Source of the DNA: Rhipicephalus microplus
Lineage: Eukaryota; Arthropoda; Arachnida; Ixodida; Ixodidae
Direction: 5' to 3'
Length of the DNA: 64,000 nt
NCBI RefSeq assembly: GCF_043290135.1
Contig: NC_134700.1
Location: 236,085,088-236,149,087 of the forward strand
Below, one piece after another: positions 45,990 to 59,841 of this stretch. The position numbers were made by a program, and so were the translations under genes. The notes beneath the pieces were generated by a model that worked only from the letters and a program-made list of their open reading frames with translations, made no database searches and was not told the DNA's origin. Within the stretch, counting starts at the first letter, position 1. The number at the start of each line of letters is the position of its first letter.

Positions 45990-46260
45990 GAGGCACCGAT
46001 GGATGGATGGGATGGATGGATATGGCTGTACCCTTTAGATCAGGCGGTGGCTAGCGCCACTAAGCCGTAATACTTAATGAACGAAAAACTAGATTTATTT
46101 TTTCTTTATATAGTGAGATTGAGGATTCGTACTTTGCTGCTTCGTACTTAAGATAGTGAGGTTGAGGTCTCGTAGAGTCCGCGCCGCCTGGCGGTCATAA
46201 TCATTCAAAAGTATCGAGCGGCACGCATAGGATAGCGCGGGAATGGTGTTGTTACACATT
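45990..46260. repeat. GGAT microsatellite followed by a repeat-like segment
   Basis: GATGGATGGATGGGATGGATGG (about 45996-46018) leads into ATATGGCTGTACCCTTTAGATC and GGTGGCTAGCGCCACTAAGCC (self-complementary TGGCTAGCGCCA). A microsatellite fixed to an element edge suggests an interspersed family, but only one copy is in the window. Confidence 0.4.
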
Positions 46261-46810
<550 letters not shown>

Positions 46811-47110
46811 CTGCCTGCATGCGCCCACTGCCGCGCAAATGCCTCTCCAATGTTCCGCCAGTCGACTCGGTTCGGTCTTGTTGCTGCCACTTTAACGCGC
46901 GAACTTCCTAATCTCATCTCCCCACGTAACTTTCTGTCTCTCCCTAACCCAATCGCCTTCTCTGGGAATTCAGTCAGTTACCCTTAATGACCAGTGGTTA
47001 TCCAGTGTTATCCTTGACCTTGGTTTGTTCCCTGACCCACTCTGCTCTCTTCTTGTCTACCTATCATTTTCCTTTCCATTGCTCGTTGCGCCGTCCTCAA
47101 TTTAAGCTGC
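46811..47110 (-). mobile_element. LINE 3' end with ATT tail
   Basis: The minus strand from 47110 (CAGCTTAAATTGAGGACGGC) matches the 3' third of the LINE at 479-1240, with roughly 50 bp missing internally. It ends in codons for W-R-N-I-G-E-A-F-A-R-Q-W, then the (ATT)n tail. This is the same family as the copies at 479 and 23255, strongly 5'-truncated. Frame is kept only at the end. Confidence 0.8.
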
Positions 47111-47369
47111 AAGTTAATCGTAGCTGATGCTAAATAAGCACATTCAAAACAAATAACAGTAATCGATACAAAGAAATACCAATTGAAACTCTTTGATATA
47201 TTTTAAGCCACCGGAATAAACCATTGTGTATGCTTTGAAAAAGCCTAGTGAAGCCAGTATATTATACAGCCTAATTGAGTTTGGACAAATCAATTTAATG
47301 CTAGTCGATATCAATCTATACTGATAAATACTTATCAAGTGGGATTAGTGAACATTAGTGTAGATTGTG
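47111..47369. other. stretch without supported features
   Basis: AT-rich spacer before the degenerate satellite. Confidence 0.35.
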
Positions 47370-48320
47370 TCGGATCACGCTAATACTGTTCAAAATGAGA
47401 TGGCATAGTCATGAGGTAGATTAAATACAGCGAGGCTATGCTCTTTCGGATTAAGCGTGACTAAATGAATCCGAGTTAAGCTAACTCTGAAAAAGTCATT
47501 GTTGAGTGAATTGAGAATGACTAGCCGTTCAGATGATTGCGTATTGTCACATTAAGCCAATATGATTAAATTCAATTGAACTGTATTAGCGTAATACAAA
47601 TGCTGAACTATCACATTTGAGTAAGTTGAGATTGCCCAGCAAGTTCAAAGACAGTGCGGCCTCATTAAAGCATTGTGGATCAAGTTAGACTAAGCGCTAA
47701 TTCGCATTAAGCTAATCACGAGCAAGTAAATTTGCAGTGAGTAGAAATAGCCTCTTGGATGGCAGAGCATGGTCATCTCAAGCCCTTACAGACCCTTCCA
47801 AATAACGCCAGATTAAGCTAATCCGAATGAAGCTAATCTTGAACAAGTCTCTTATCAGTAAGTGGAAATAGCGTAGCCATTTGGATGACTGAGTATGGTC
47901 ATATTAAGACAATGAAGATTAAACCTAATTAACCTAGCCCAGATGAAGCCAGGTTAGGCTTATCTGGACTAATGTAATTCTTAACCAGCCATTCTGAGTA
48001 AACTCAGATTGTCTTGTCAGTTGGATGACAGAATATGGCCACAAAACCATGTAAACCAAACCAGATGAAGCGAATCTGCATTAAGCTAATCACAAGCCAG
48101 CGAATTCTGAGTAAGATTGTCTTGTCTGTTGGATTCCTAAGCATGGCCCCATTACGTAAGCCCGCACTAAAGTTAGTTAGGCTGATCTACAATATTCTAA
48201 TCATAAATAAATGTATTTTGAGTAAGATGAGGTTGCTTAGCCAATTTGATGATTGAGTATGACCACACTAAGACGATGGGGGTTAAGCCGATGAGGCTAT
48301 TCAGTGTTATGCGAGTCTAA
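47370..48320. repeat. degenerate satellite, ~110-140-bp unit, about eight copies
   Basis: The anchor GATGACTGAGTATGGTCATATTAAG, with variants, recurs at about 47399, 47532, 47647, 47758, 47884, 48024, 48132 and 48248. Spacings are 133, 115, 111, 126, 140, 108 and 116 bp. Between anchors the word TTAAGCTAATC and relatives (GATGAAGCTAATC, GTTAAGCTAAC) repeat several times, and TTCTGAGTAAG-TTGAGATTG recurs. Units are heavily diverged but keep order. No TE ends are seen. Confidence 0.75.
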
Positions 48321-49695
48321 GCGGTGTAAGCAGTGTTTCTGCACAGAAGTTTCAATCACCAGCGCGGATGTTTGGCGGAATACGTGACTGTTATGTGGAG
48401 GACTCGGGTTAGAATTTCACCCCGATTCCTGGTTGCCGGCAGCGGCGGTGGTGGCAAACATCTACGGTACTGTTGTGATTTTATAAAAGCTTTCGCTTCG
48501 AAGGAAAACAAGATACGGCCTTGGTTGCTTCCATGCAAGGGGATTGAACACGAAGATCCTGACAAAGAAATGCTGTTTTAAGGCAGATGGGAGCTTTGTA
48601 CAAGGGAAATCGTCACAGCTTCACCTATGCATGCACAGCGGGATGGTGCATCATGTAATGCCATACTTTTCTCCTTCGTAAGACCCACCTTCGCTTTAAC
48701 TTGTTCACATATAAAGCAGGACACTGTGGCAGGGCCTGCAAAGACGAGGAACAGCGTTAACATAATATAACGTTATAGTGTAGCGAGATAGTATTGCGCT
48801 AGCAAAGTTGCGTTCATCCCGGTTTTTGCTTGGAAATCAGGTGTCAAAAACTTACTTCTTTTTCCGCTCATCAGCCACTCTAACAAGACGTTTTCAGAAA
48901 GGCTTTCAGGATTCTTTTTAGCCATTCATCACAGACAAGCTTCTGCCCTGAATCCTTGCAGAATGAAGTTGGAACACCGTATTAGGGTACGATGTCTCGA
49001 ACGAATAACAAGCACCTCGACGCCACCGTGACATTTATTCTTTGCTCAGTAGAAAAAACTTTGGCACTGCTGCACTATCCCCAGCCCAACGACAATGCTG
49101 CTCGCGTTTAGCACCATTACTACGAATTATCAAAGCAAAGTTGAGAAGATGCTGAATTCAGCAGAAAAAGTGGAATATGAATGTTCATGTTCCTTAACAA
49201 TGGCATCTGTAAGTTATAGAATAGTGCCTGCGTCATTTGAAACAACCCGTGAATGAATTCTTCTTTATTTTCTCGTATTAACCTCTATTATACTTGATCA
49301 TAATTGCTATTTTTCTAGAAGGGCTTGTATGTTCCCATATGTGAGAAATAGAAATCCGAAAGACATGGGGCTGATTTAACCAAATTCTTGTTCGTAATGC
49401 TTCATTGGCCTGCTTGCCGTATTGCTGAATCTTATTTACGACACCACTGTTTATTGATATACATGGTCTTACGCGCAGTTCTGGCATTTAAAAGATGCGT
49501 TTGGGCGTCTCGTAGGTTCGTTAATTTAGCAAGTGAAGCGAAAAAATACGAAGGCTTCAGGAATGTTGTGGGGACAGGATGGTCAGCCCTATACAACAGC
49601 TTTGCGCTCGCACACCCTTTCATCTTCTCCTCTTCCCGGCTTCAGTGAACTCCCGCAGCGCGACAATAGCTGCTCTAACCGGCAAGCGAGTTTCT
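48321..49695. other. 1.4 kb without supported features
   Basis: Short frames only. Confidence 0.4.
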
Positions 49696-49938
49696 GCCCC
49701 GCAGTGGTGGTCTAGTGGCTAAGGTACTCGGTTGCTGACCCGCAGGTCGCGGGATCGAATCCCGGCTTCGGCGGCTGCATTTCAGATAGAGGCGGAAATG
49801 CTGCAGGCCCATGTGCACAGATTTGGGTGCACGTTAAAGAACCCCAGGTGGTCGAAATTTCCGGAGTCCTCCACTACGGCGTCTCTCATAATCATATCAT
49901 GGATATGAGACGTTAAACCCCATAAATCAATCAGTCAA
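49696..49938 (+). mobile_element. Ruka: Ruka-type SINE, full length, 12-bp TSD
   Basis: Head GCCCCGCAGTGGTGGTCTAGTGG, box B GGATCGAATCC, intact body, and the end GACGTTAAACCCCATAAATC-AATCAGTCAA. CAAGCGAGTTTC (49683-49694) and CAAGTGAGTTTC (49936-49947) flank it as a target-site duplication with one mismatch. Confidence 0.93.
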
Positions 49939-49947
49939 GTGAGTTTC

Positions 49948-52312
49948 GTTATGTACGGAACGGAATGGTCATGTAGTGCCTTGTAAAAAAACTGGTTTTG
50001 CGCAGTGTCTTTCCCGACGAGTGATGTATTTATCAATTTATTGTGAATGTTGCCTTAAAGGAAATTCTCCCCGAATCACTCTATACAACTGCGAAGCACT
50101 CTGTATAACACAGGACATCTAACTAACGCAAGAAAGGCAAAGTGACATAACAATGTTCCCGCGTTTTTCTATGATACGGCCTTATTTGTTCAAAGTCCCT
50201 TTCTTCCCTAAGCCGAAGATCCTGAAAAACTTTACAATACAAAAGGCTATTAAAAATGACATCATCGTTCGCACTGAGCACCTGTAGCTTGTATGTCGAC
50301 ATTCGATAGATTTGACGACAGCTGCAGAAGACACGGAGGCAATCTCCACTGATCTCAGAGTTCCCTGAATGGAGCACACGTATCTTAAGAGGTTTTGTTG
50401 CCGAGGCAATCAGAGGGCCATAGAGCGGAAGACATCGTATGAAAAAGGGAGGTGTATGCGAAGATTCAATCTACTTGGGCAATAAATGAATGTCGTACTG
50501 GTAGACTATATAGAGCTTTATATACACATGCATATACAAAATATAAATTCTTCAGTAGAAGACCTGAATTTCAATTACTGGAAAAGCACTAGGCACGTAC
50601 ATTGATTTCTCACATTTTGTGGGCATAATTTAATAAAAAAACTGTTAGATATAAAAATATTATCAAGACCCAGCGATTCAAACGTATTACCACATGGCTT
50701 TTAAAAAGCGCGGAGTATAGGACCTGTGAAATTGAGTTTCTTTCGTCGGGAAGGGGGGGGGGGGATGGAAATAATAATTCTTATTTGAGCTTCGCGCAAT
50801 AAAAAGAGGGTGATATATTAACGTATTTGTGCTCATAAATGACCTTTTGCCGTTATCTAGTAATCATCACTAATGTGTTTAAGAGGACGATTGCTTAGTA
50901 CCTGTTTTTATAAAGACCGTAATAACTTTATGTGAATACTATGCCTTGGGTGGTGTTATGGGCTGGTTTTATTGCGTCCGGAAATGTAAAGGGACGGCGA
51001 AGGCCTCTCCCATTGTTATGATTGGGTTATTTATATTTATTTGCGGCCTCTACAAGAACCATAGGCTGTAGCCGGTTAGTGTGCATCGCGTTTTGTGTGT
51101 TCCTAGCACCCGAAACGAGTGTGTCATCACAAGTGAAATGTATTTTCCTTTTGAAATGGAGCAACGAATGGTCAAAAAAAAAATACTGTATGCAAGGTAT
51201 CGCACTACATTTATCAAGAAGCTGTAGGTACGGCGATTGTCGTCTTTAAGTCTACAAAACGTCGAGCAAAACGACAGCTTCGTTTGTGAAACCTAAATTC
51301 GTTTTTCACTGCGCTTCAAACTACCGCCAAAACCTTCGGATGAAGTAATCCGGCAAACCATGGCTTCTACTGCCGAATATAAATGTCAGTCTATACAACC
51401 AGTGGTGGTATTTAGATACCTGCAATACTGTCTCTAATGAGAAATGAATGTCAGCATAGAAATAAGTTTTGTGTATAATGCCGCATGTCTCCTTGGAGGC
51501 AACTTATTAGGACAAAAGAAAGCTATTCAGGGAGTGCATGTTTTGTGTTCGTTTTACATTCTAATTTCCTATGCCATGCTTCAATCGCTACGAGGCAGCA
51601 TATGTGAAACTTCCTTCCCCAACTTACATCTAAGCATTTGAATGGCAACAGTGCTACCTATGCATTATTATGGCTTAAATGACTTTCGTCGATGTTACTC
51701 AATATAAGCATTTCCTTTATGTATGGTCTTCGTTTAACAGCCTTATCTCTTTGACGACCATGCGCAGCAGTTAGCCACAAGCGTTCATGATAAAGCATTC
51801 ATTGTAAAGGGCAGTCTTTTTTCTGGAGTATTTTTTTTTTGCTTTTTCACGTATATAGATAAGTATACATATTCGGAGAATGATGCCGACGTCGACGCCG
51901 GCGGCAAAATCCAGCCGAGAGTGTCCATATAATTGCTCTCGCAATAAAAACTGCGTTTTGATTTCAGAGCTTGATTTCCAGACATGCTCCTGTGTAATCC
52001 TCATTGCCATCGCTTAATGTATCGGCAATGGCAGCTGTTGCTAAGTTGGATGAAGAGGAAAAATTTATTCAAACCACGAGGCAACATAGTTTCATCTAAG
52101 ATTGCGTTACGTAACTAGAGACTTATTGCTGCACTTTCGCTTCGTATATGTCGCCTGTCCCCGCGATGTGGTTTCTTCATTTAAAATAAACTACATTTAT
52201 TGCGCTAACTTTCATGTGTAAAAGAATGGAGAAGGCTTCACCAATAATACCTTTATGCTTTCGGCTCAACACAGAACATTTTTTAGGAGGAAATACAGGT
52301 GTTTCAGGGAGA
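49948..52312. other. 2.4 kb without supported features
   Basis: AT-rich; G-run at about 50754-50763. Frames carry no motif. Confidence 0.4.
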
Positions 52313-52432
52313 GTGCCTGGCTACAGTGCCTGGCTACAGTGCCTGGCTACAGTGCCTGGTTACAGTGCCTCGTTAAAGTGCCTGGTTACAACGTAGTTAC
52401 AGTGTGGTCACAGTGTCTGGTTATAGCGTGGT
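52313..52432. repeat. 13-bp minisatellite GTGCCTGGCTACA
   Basis: About five regular units (GTGCCTGGCTACA, GTGCCTGGTTACA) are followed by decayed ones (GTGTCTGGTTATA, GCGTGGTTACA). Confidence 0.95.
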
Positions 52433-53240
52433 TACAGAGGAGAGGGCTCGGCTGAAGGCTGCCGAGACCTTAGTAGACAGTGAGGCAAACGTGTACATTC
52501 GGCTTCTCCATTTTAGCGTGAGCGCAGTCCTTAGCGAAAGCCGACTAGACAACAAAAAAGTGTGCAATGAACAAATAACTTAATAAAAGAAAAAAAAACG
52601 TGCAAGAAAATTGTAGACAAATGGTTTTTCTTTTCATGATGTTAGCTTCTAGTGCTTATGTCTTTTCTACAGCACGCGTAGCTTTTGGAAGTTTATGGTG
52701 ATGGTGAGTTGTTCGCTTGAAGCGTTTGAAAACATTGATACGTATAAAAACAGCCAGGCCTGCTCAAAGCGTGCAGCACTATCACAGCGAAACATGGAAA
52801 AATCGGCCTTTCAAAGCCTTCTTTAAAACATTATTTGGGTAACTGCTACAGGCACACTAGCAGGGTACCCCCTACTTTATAAGTAATTATAGTTTGTGTG
52901 TTGTAGAGAGGCATTCACTGTATGCCATCCTTCGTAATTCTTCGGAGAAGTGTGGTACCCGCTACACGCTTGCAAGGATTTTTCTGCAATTTTATGTGAT
53001 GCTGTGGCTCACGGCAACGAAGAATGATGCCTGAAGCTTTTGTAAAGAGTTGAAATATTTGACAACCCACTCGTAACGCAATTCACATTTCGTAACGTCT
53101 ATTTATCCTTTGCTGTTCTAAAATGTTTTATCACTCATGTTCCCGCGATTCCTTTCCCGAAATTAGGCTTGCCTAATGCCAATATGCAACGAAGTTTCAA
53201 GCACCAGTGTGGCTCATAATGAACATAAAATGATAATGGT
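52433..53240. other. stretch without supported features
   Basis: AT-rich spacer. Confidence 0.35.
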
Positions 53241-53253
53241 ATGGAAAATAAGT

Positions 53254-53354
53254 GCTGTGCACGTTAAAGAACCCCAGGCAATCAAAATTTCCGGAGCCCT
53301 CCACTACGGCGTCTCTCATAATCAAATAGTGGTTTTGGGACGTTAAACCCCACA

Positions 53355-53440
<86 letters not shown>

Positions 53441-53443
53441 CCA
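53254..53443 (+). mobile_element. Ruka: Ruka-type SINE, 5'-truncated, perfect 13-bp TSD
   Basis: Only the 3' body is present (GCACGTTAAAGAACCCCAGG through GGACGTTAAACCCCAC). It is followed by an exceptionally long pure AATC tail of about 80 bp. ATGGAAAATAAGT is repeated exactly at 53241-53253 and 53444-53456. The promoter-bearing head is lacking, so the truncation happened during insertion. Confidence 0.95.
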
Positions 53444-53504
53444 ATGGAAAATAAGTACAATCACACAGCGGCAACATTTTAAAATTGAGCTCGTCCCACA
53501 TACC

Positions 53505-54435
53505 TTCAGAATTGACGTTATGCGAAGCATGCGGAGGGAAGGTGGCCGTGTTGTAATTTTTTGTTATTGAGTGACACGTTACGCAATGACGCCAAATATA
53601 TGTTAAAATGTGCGTGCAGAGATATGTTGAATAATTATACATGTTTAGTTTAATGACTTTCTTACACTTCAACAACTTCGTCATTATCAACATGAGTAGC
53701 GGTAAGCTGGCATGTAACGCTTGTGCTCGTTAGGGTTGTGCCCCGGACATTACTACATAAATTAACTTCAATGTATGGCACCTAACTACAACTGGCGTTA
53801 ATCTGACCAGACAGCTATATCATAGGAGCACATATATAGTGATTGTAAAAACGAACAGTCAACATTACCACCACAATTGACATTTTACTCTAATTGCAAC
53901 TGAATAATGTATTTTTCCAAAGCAGTATACCGACGCATGGCATGGCTCTGTAGTAGAGACTTGATTGGCACGCAAAATGCTTGGGTTTGATTCCTGCTCA
54001 GACCCTCAAGTTCGTCGAGTCAACTCTGTATATTTCAGTTTTTTACTAAGCTTTTCCCTTTGAATTACCAATGTCTGTTGTCGCCGTTCGTGGGTACATA
54101 TAAACTGTCCGCCACTTGTGGCTCATACCCGCATACCAGTGGCACTTACCTCGCCTGCTGGGTATGTGCCACTGTGTGGCGCACAGTGGTTGATGACGTA
54201 CACGACGGCATTTCGACATTTTTCACGTCACGACCAGCGGGTCATATTCGCCCAACCATCTTGTAATTTCATACTGATTTCGGTTCACCCCAAGGTAACG
54301 GGTGATCACGAGAGCACCCACACGTATGCGGCTAGAAAGATAGATAAATAGATAGATAGATAGATGGATAAATATACACGTAGGTAGTCGCTGAAAGTAC
54401 CTGCAGACCGCAAATAAATGCTACTAATTACCATG
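53505..54435 (+). mobile_element. GATA-cored ~0.9-kb repeat, copy A
   Basis: Order: TGACGTTATGCGAAGCATGCGGAGGGAAGG (end with ATGC-hairpin), a body whose reverse complement matches 60370-60780, and a tRNA-Gly-like block at about 53936-54002 (GGCTCTGTAGTAGAGAC, GGCACGCAA, GGGTTTGATTCC). Next come a second body with WVCATVWRTVVDD-like codons at 54155-54190 (not a gene; shared with copy B), GATCACGAGAGCACCCACACGTATGCGGCTAG, a GATA tract (54336-54372) and AGTCGCTGAAAGTACC. It is collinear with copy B in the opposite orientation. Confidence 0.65.
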
Positions 54436-54450
54436 AAAAAAAAAAACATC

Positions 54451-54522
54451 GGCTTGCCTTAGTGGTAGAGTGGTGAGCTGCCGAGCAGGAGGCCTGGGTT
54501 AGAATCCCATTATGTCCCTGGT
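54451..54522 (+). repeat. tRNA-like SINE head
   Basis: GGCTTGCCTTAGTGGTAGAGTGG (box A-like), CTGCCGAGCAGGAGGCC, and GGGTTAGAATCCC (box B-like), followed by a T-rich stretch. The acceptor ends do not pair, so it is not a tRNA gene. It is probably a short tRNA-derived repeat immediately after copy A. Confidence 0.45.
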
Positions 54523-57500
54523 GTCTTTTATTTACTAAGATTTTTTTTTCTTCTTCGGGCGATAGGAGTTACGGACACCGGCGGTGGCCGACAACAACGG
54601 CGCACGCGTCCCTAGTTGTGATCTCATAACAACGTTCGCTGTAAATATGCAAGCTGAGTAGCAACTCCGACTTTCATCAACGCGTATACAATTTTATGAC
54701 TCCGAAGCACCGAATCAAGAAGTACAAGAACTTTGTAATATAAAAGGATAGCATTTTAAAGGTGAGTCACTCGTTATGCAATCGAGAAGCTCAAATCACG
54801 GCGCTGTATAAGTCATAGCAATGTATAATATTCTGGCTGCGCTATGCCATATCTGTCTTTTTTATATACCGCAAACCATTAGAATATTAAAGCTGTTTGT
54901 CTTAGCTTACCGTACGAAATCAAAGCAAGAGTTGAGACACGCAACTTCTCTGAGGACAAAAATGAGTTTGGAGTGGTATACCATATACTGATGCTCTCCC
55001 TCCTCCAGTCGGTCTTCGAGTTAATCTGAACGAGGTGAAACAGGCAAACGCCTTTGCTTGTGTGAAAAGATACAGCAATTTCGTAAACGTAATTTCGTAA
55101 CACGATTAGAACGTTCGTCTATAGCGCATGGAATCTTTTCTTTAATCATAAGGTTCGAGTGTCATTGATACCTTACATCTGAAAAGTGCTTCAATGCCGG
55201 TGTGTATTTGTCTGTTAGAATGGGCATTCGATTCAAATTCTGAAATGTCAAATTAAACGTCGCTAACAAAGTTTAATTAGTTTTATTTAGTTTGCTAAAA
55301 CTTATGCTTACATTAGGTTTTTTTTTCTCTCTCTCTCTTTCCGTCTTTGCAAGCAAACGTTCACAACAACATAAAAAACACAAACACAGTACTGCGTGCT
55401 AACATATTTTGCACAGGCACTTTCAAACTATTGTGAAAGAATGCTGTCAACACTGTTCACTGTCTTGCACTATGTTTCCCCGTCTTAACACTCGGTTTGC
55501 GTTCAACGTAAATGTTTTCTGCTTCATGGAGCAATCCATAGGAGCGGCCATCGGACATCAAAGTAGGCACTGCTGTCGGCAACGTCTATTTTTTTCGGTC
55601 CTGATTGTCTTGCGATAAATCAAAGCAGAAGAAAGTCGCGGCAGTCTACGAGGACGTGCCTTTGACGAAGAAAAGGGCACTGTGCTCTCGGAGTTCGAGT
55701 CAGTTCCCGGATGAGTGCTTTATCGACTCGAAGGCATCCACAGTCACGCATGCGCACACGATATTAATTGCCTACTCGCGTGAATGGGGGTTAAGTCTAA
55801 TCGAAGATTGGCGTCGGACTTTGAATCTCTGACAGTACGAAAAGTTCGCGTCCCTCCATCATTTACTTTCTGTGCACGTGGACGACTGCTCTTGCGAAGG
55901 ACAATCGTTTGAGCGTGTGACTCACTAAACTAATGAACTTCCTCAGAACTGTCTGCTCACTTGGCACGGCAACTTGTCGCCATTGTTTTTATTTTAGGTA
56001 TACTACGAAAGCACGATTCGCAGTACAGCAATCGCAGGTTAAGTCCTGCATGTGTCCTGTATACTTGTTTCGGTGAACCATTGCCTTACTCGACAGGTGG
56101 ACTAAAATTGACGTCACAACCATTTTTTTCCAAAAGCTAGTCCTAATCAAAGTCTGCGTTTCACTATTGAAGCTCAGGTTTCTCAGCATACGTAATGTCT
56201 TAGAAGTTATGGCTTACTGTTGCATTGATTAGTGAGACTCACAACTTGCGAACTCTCAATTATCCCGTGAATACAGTTAATACACTTAAATAGACAGCAG
56301 AAGACGTTCACAAAGCAAGAAATGCTGTCTTTAAACAACCGAGGCCATTTGGCGCAAACCGAACTTACACAGAAGCAATTATAATCATGATGTCCTATGT
56401 AAGATGATCCCAAAAGCGATTGTTGCGAGTCGTACAAAACAGGGTTTTGCGGTACATATATCTAAGAGGTGCTTGCTTCGTAAGCGTAAGTTAGAAACAC
56501 ATTGCTAAGACAACTTTCAACAAAGTAAAGCACTCATGCTGGGTCGTATTGTGCAGTTCAGCTTCACCAATAGTCTAATTCATCGTGTTACTAATACGTA
56601 TTATTCATAATAAGACAAGATAACAACTAGTTCGTTTTAAAAAGCTCTATAGGTACTTGGATGGCTGGTGCCATCTTGGAAGTGTAGCACAAGAGCTCCC
56701 TCTTCTGATGCTCTTAAGGTGCACCTAAAGATACTCAGTGCTGTGCCTATTTGTTATAATTAATTTTTTTTGCGAGCATCGTTTACGCAAAACCAAGTCA
56801 TGTGTTTAGCTAGCAAAAGTAATTAACGATTTAGGGTGCTTGGTAATCTACTATGGGAGAGCATAAAGCCGAGTGTTTAGAAAAAGTTTACTCAATCGTG
56901 GGACGCAACACACCTATGGAACGAGCGTCTATACAACAAGCACAATAACAAACAAATGACAGAGCACAACTACATGACACATTTAATCAAAACAGTCATG
57001 CTGAAATTTCCTTGCGAAAAAGTATTCTTTCGAGAATGCTTAAGGAACGGCGCAGCGTGGGCATTAATCTCTACGAACCATCTCAAGTGGGCTCATCTAG
57101 CGGACAGTGAAATCCATTTTCAGAGCGTGCTTCTCAGTATTAATCGAGGATCTCGGAGCCACGAATTCTTCTTTTTACCGTACATTATCACTTTTATAAC
57201 AAAGGTGATGTGTTTACTACTTTCCTTTTAAAAGCGAAGTTGTTTAAAGTGTCCGTAATTCATTCGTCTTACCAGGATACTATCATCACCGTGAACGGAT
57301 ATGTGCCACAGAAATTTGGTAGATCCCCCTATTCATATCAGATCTGATTACTGACCCATTACTCACCCATAACTGTCATAATAATTAATCCTATTACTTG
57401 CCATAATTAGCCCGACAAATGGCTGCGTAGTGACGGCGGCTTGCCGAAGACCGAGGGCGTACAACGAGCGAATACTATAAGGAACGGGAAGGTGGCGGCG

Positions 57501-59613
57501 AGAGGGCCTTGAAGTAAAGGAAGACCCTACGTGAACGGTGACGTACCCGTAGATATATGAGAAGCACGGGCGTTTCATTTCAGCACGAGTTTCAATCTCT
57601 GGAGTTTGGACGTCCGTGTCGTGTGTGTGACTCTGTGTAGGGAACTGCGCTGTTGGCGGAACACAAGTAGAAGTAGTACACAGGAGGGGCGCAGGCTAAC
57701 AACCTTCGTGTTCCATCGATCGCACAGTTTTTTACCATTTTAATTTCCTACCAACTAGCCCCCCACCTCGCACTTTACTTGGCTCTCTGGGATTTAACTA
57801 GAACCTCACTGAACTGAGACAAAATTTAGAAACAATCTAGCATAATCTAGCTAAAGCCTATAGAGGCGGCCTAAAAGCAACGAGATAACTCCAGGATCGT
57901 TCAGTTTCGTTGTTTCAAGCCTTGCGTGACTTAGCGTTAGGTTCACGAATTCTTTCTTTTTAAACAAAACTAAACTGCAGAAGGGCAGATGCTTCCTTTG
58001 TATATAAAAACAGCATTTCAACAACCGTGAGCGGGGAGGTGAAACTGGAGGTTTATAGCTGGCCTCGTGGATGCAGCCCAGATGCCTCCCGGGTAAGAGC
58101 ACTTTAGCATGAAGATACTTAAGTGAAAAAAAAGAAAAAAATAGGGGGAGGGGCGAGTGTTTGAGTGTCGCAAGAAAGGATATACTGTATAGCGCTGTAT
58201 TCTCCACCCTGTACTCGTAGTCGCCGATATATACAGATGGGGCACACAGACTGGGATTCAAGTCACGCTCGGATAGCTGCAAGGTTTGACCTATTGTCTT
58301 TGTTTGTCTCTGTAAGGACACACCCGTGCTGGTCAGTGTGTTTCTTTGTGTATATATTGCAATATAGTGGTAATACAGTTCATGTGCACTTAAGCGTAAG
58401 GTAGAAGTGAGTCACTCATCCTTTGTTCCAAAGGCAGTGTTCATTTCCAATGAAATTAGAGCACCAACACACAAAGCGAAATAAATGCTGTGGTGCATCG
58501 TGTCCCATACGTAAAGCACAATGAATGCGGTAGGTAATGTCTTTTTAGCTGTGCTAGACATTGCACTAGCTAAACACTAAGGAAAAAAAAAAGTGCGCAA
58601 GAAGGTAGTAATGCGTCCTCTTAGGTTGATACGCGTGGAGAAAAAGTAAAATCACATCCACAGTGTCATTCACGCAAACCAGCCTTGAAGGAGTAATATA
58701 TTCTGTAGACGTTTATATTTATATCTTGTGAGAAAAACGAGAGTCACTGGCGTAAACGAGTCTTGCGAAGTGACAATCACGTATCGAGTATTGTTAATAC
58801 AACGTGCTTTTCAGGCGAGCTGTAAACAAGTTACAAAACAATGAACTCTCACAGATCGTTACAGAGAAAGGCCCATTTTAGTGTCTTACGTGTTATGGAC
58901 ATTTTAACTAACGGTGCTGCATTTCCTGCTTGTTTGTGCACGTACGATAATATTTTATTGCTTTCGTATTTGTATATATTGAGGGTTACGTACAATAAAA
59001 TTTCAGTTGAGCTTAGGTCGCCCATTTCTTCGGTCATTTGGGCTTTTTACTATTACATTACCAAACAACTATATTATAAACATAGTACAAATCATAGTTA
59101 TACCTAATTCTAAACATACTGCAGCAACATAAAAAGGCTGGAAATGCTTTAACAAGATGTGGTTCCCAGGCATGGTTGAGCAACTTATAATTATATGAGT
59201 TCTGAAATTCCACTATGTTTAATTTACCTCCTTCACATTATACGAAAGCATCCTACTCTTGTAGTATGCGAAATAGTATATCGAAGACAACATAATTTAA
59301 TGAAGTTATCATAAAACACTTAGTACTAGGCTCAGTAGCCAAACGGAGAATATGACTTGAAATGTCCTTCTACAAGATAAAATAAATGAATCGGTAGGCC
59401 TCACTACCACTTTCGTAAAACACCAAGTGAATTGCCAGGGAAATTTTAAAATTGTTGCGAATTTTAATTACGCCTACCGCCGTGTTTTCAGCACGCGTAA
59501 GCTGTTGTTCTAGCACATGTTAAACATTACACCCATTTCGTGCATTCCGTAGAACTGAAACAGACGTTTTCTTTGTTTGTATACTAAATGTAGGACGAAC
59601 ATCTTCACACTCG
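54523..59613. other. 5.1 kb without supported features
   Basis: Contains CTCTCTCTCTCT at about 55330 and a modestly GC-rich patch at 57410-57600. No TE domain, tRNA-like head or tandem array was seen. All frames are short. Confidence 0.4.
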
Positions 59614-59841
59614 CACCCCGCCGCGGTGGTCTAGTGGCCAAAGTACTCGGCTGCTGACCCGCAAGTCGTGGGATCGAATTGCGGCTGCGGTGGCTGCATT
59701 TCCGATGAAGGCGGAAATGTTGTAGGCCCGTGTGTTCAGATTTAATGCACGTTAAAGAACCCCAGGTGGTCAAAATTTCCGGAGCCCTTCATTACGGCGT
59801 TCCACATAATGAAATCGGGGTTTTGGGACCTAAAAAACCAG
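59614..59841 (+). mobile_element. Ruka: Ruka-type SINE with atypical CTA tail
   Basis: Near-full-length copy (head CACCCCGCCGCGGTGGTCTAGTGG; box B GGATCGAATTGC, altered; body intact to GGGACCTAAAAAACC). In place of the ATCA tail it runs into (CTA)n. Confidence 0.88.

Noticed and set aside
53936..54200. Protein homology between copies A and B (WVCATVW-x-VxDDV)
   Set aside because: Frames are short and broken; the likeness simply reflects DNA similarity of a non-coding repeat.
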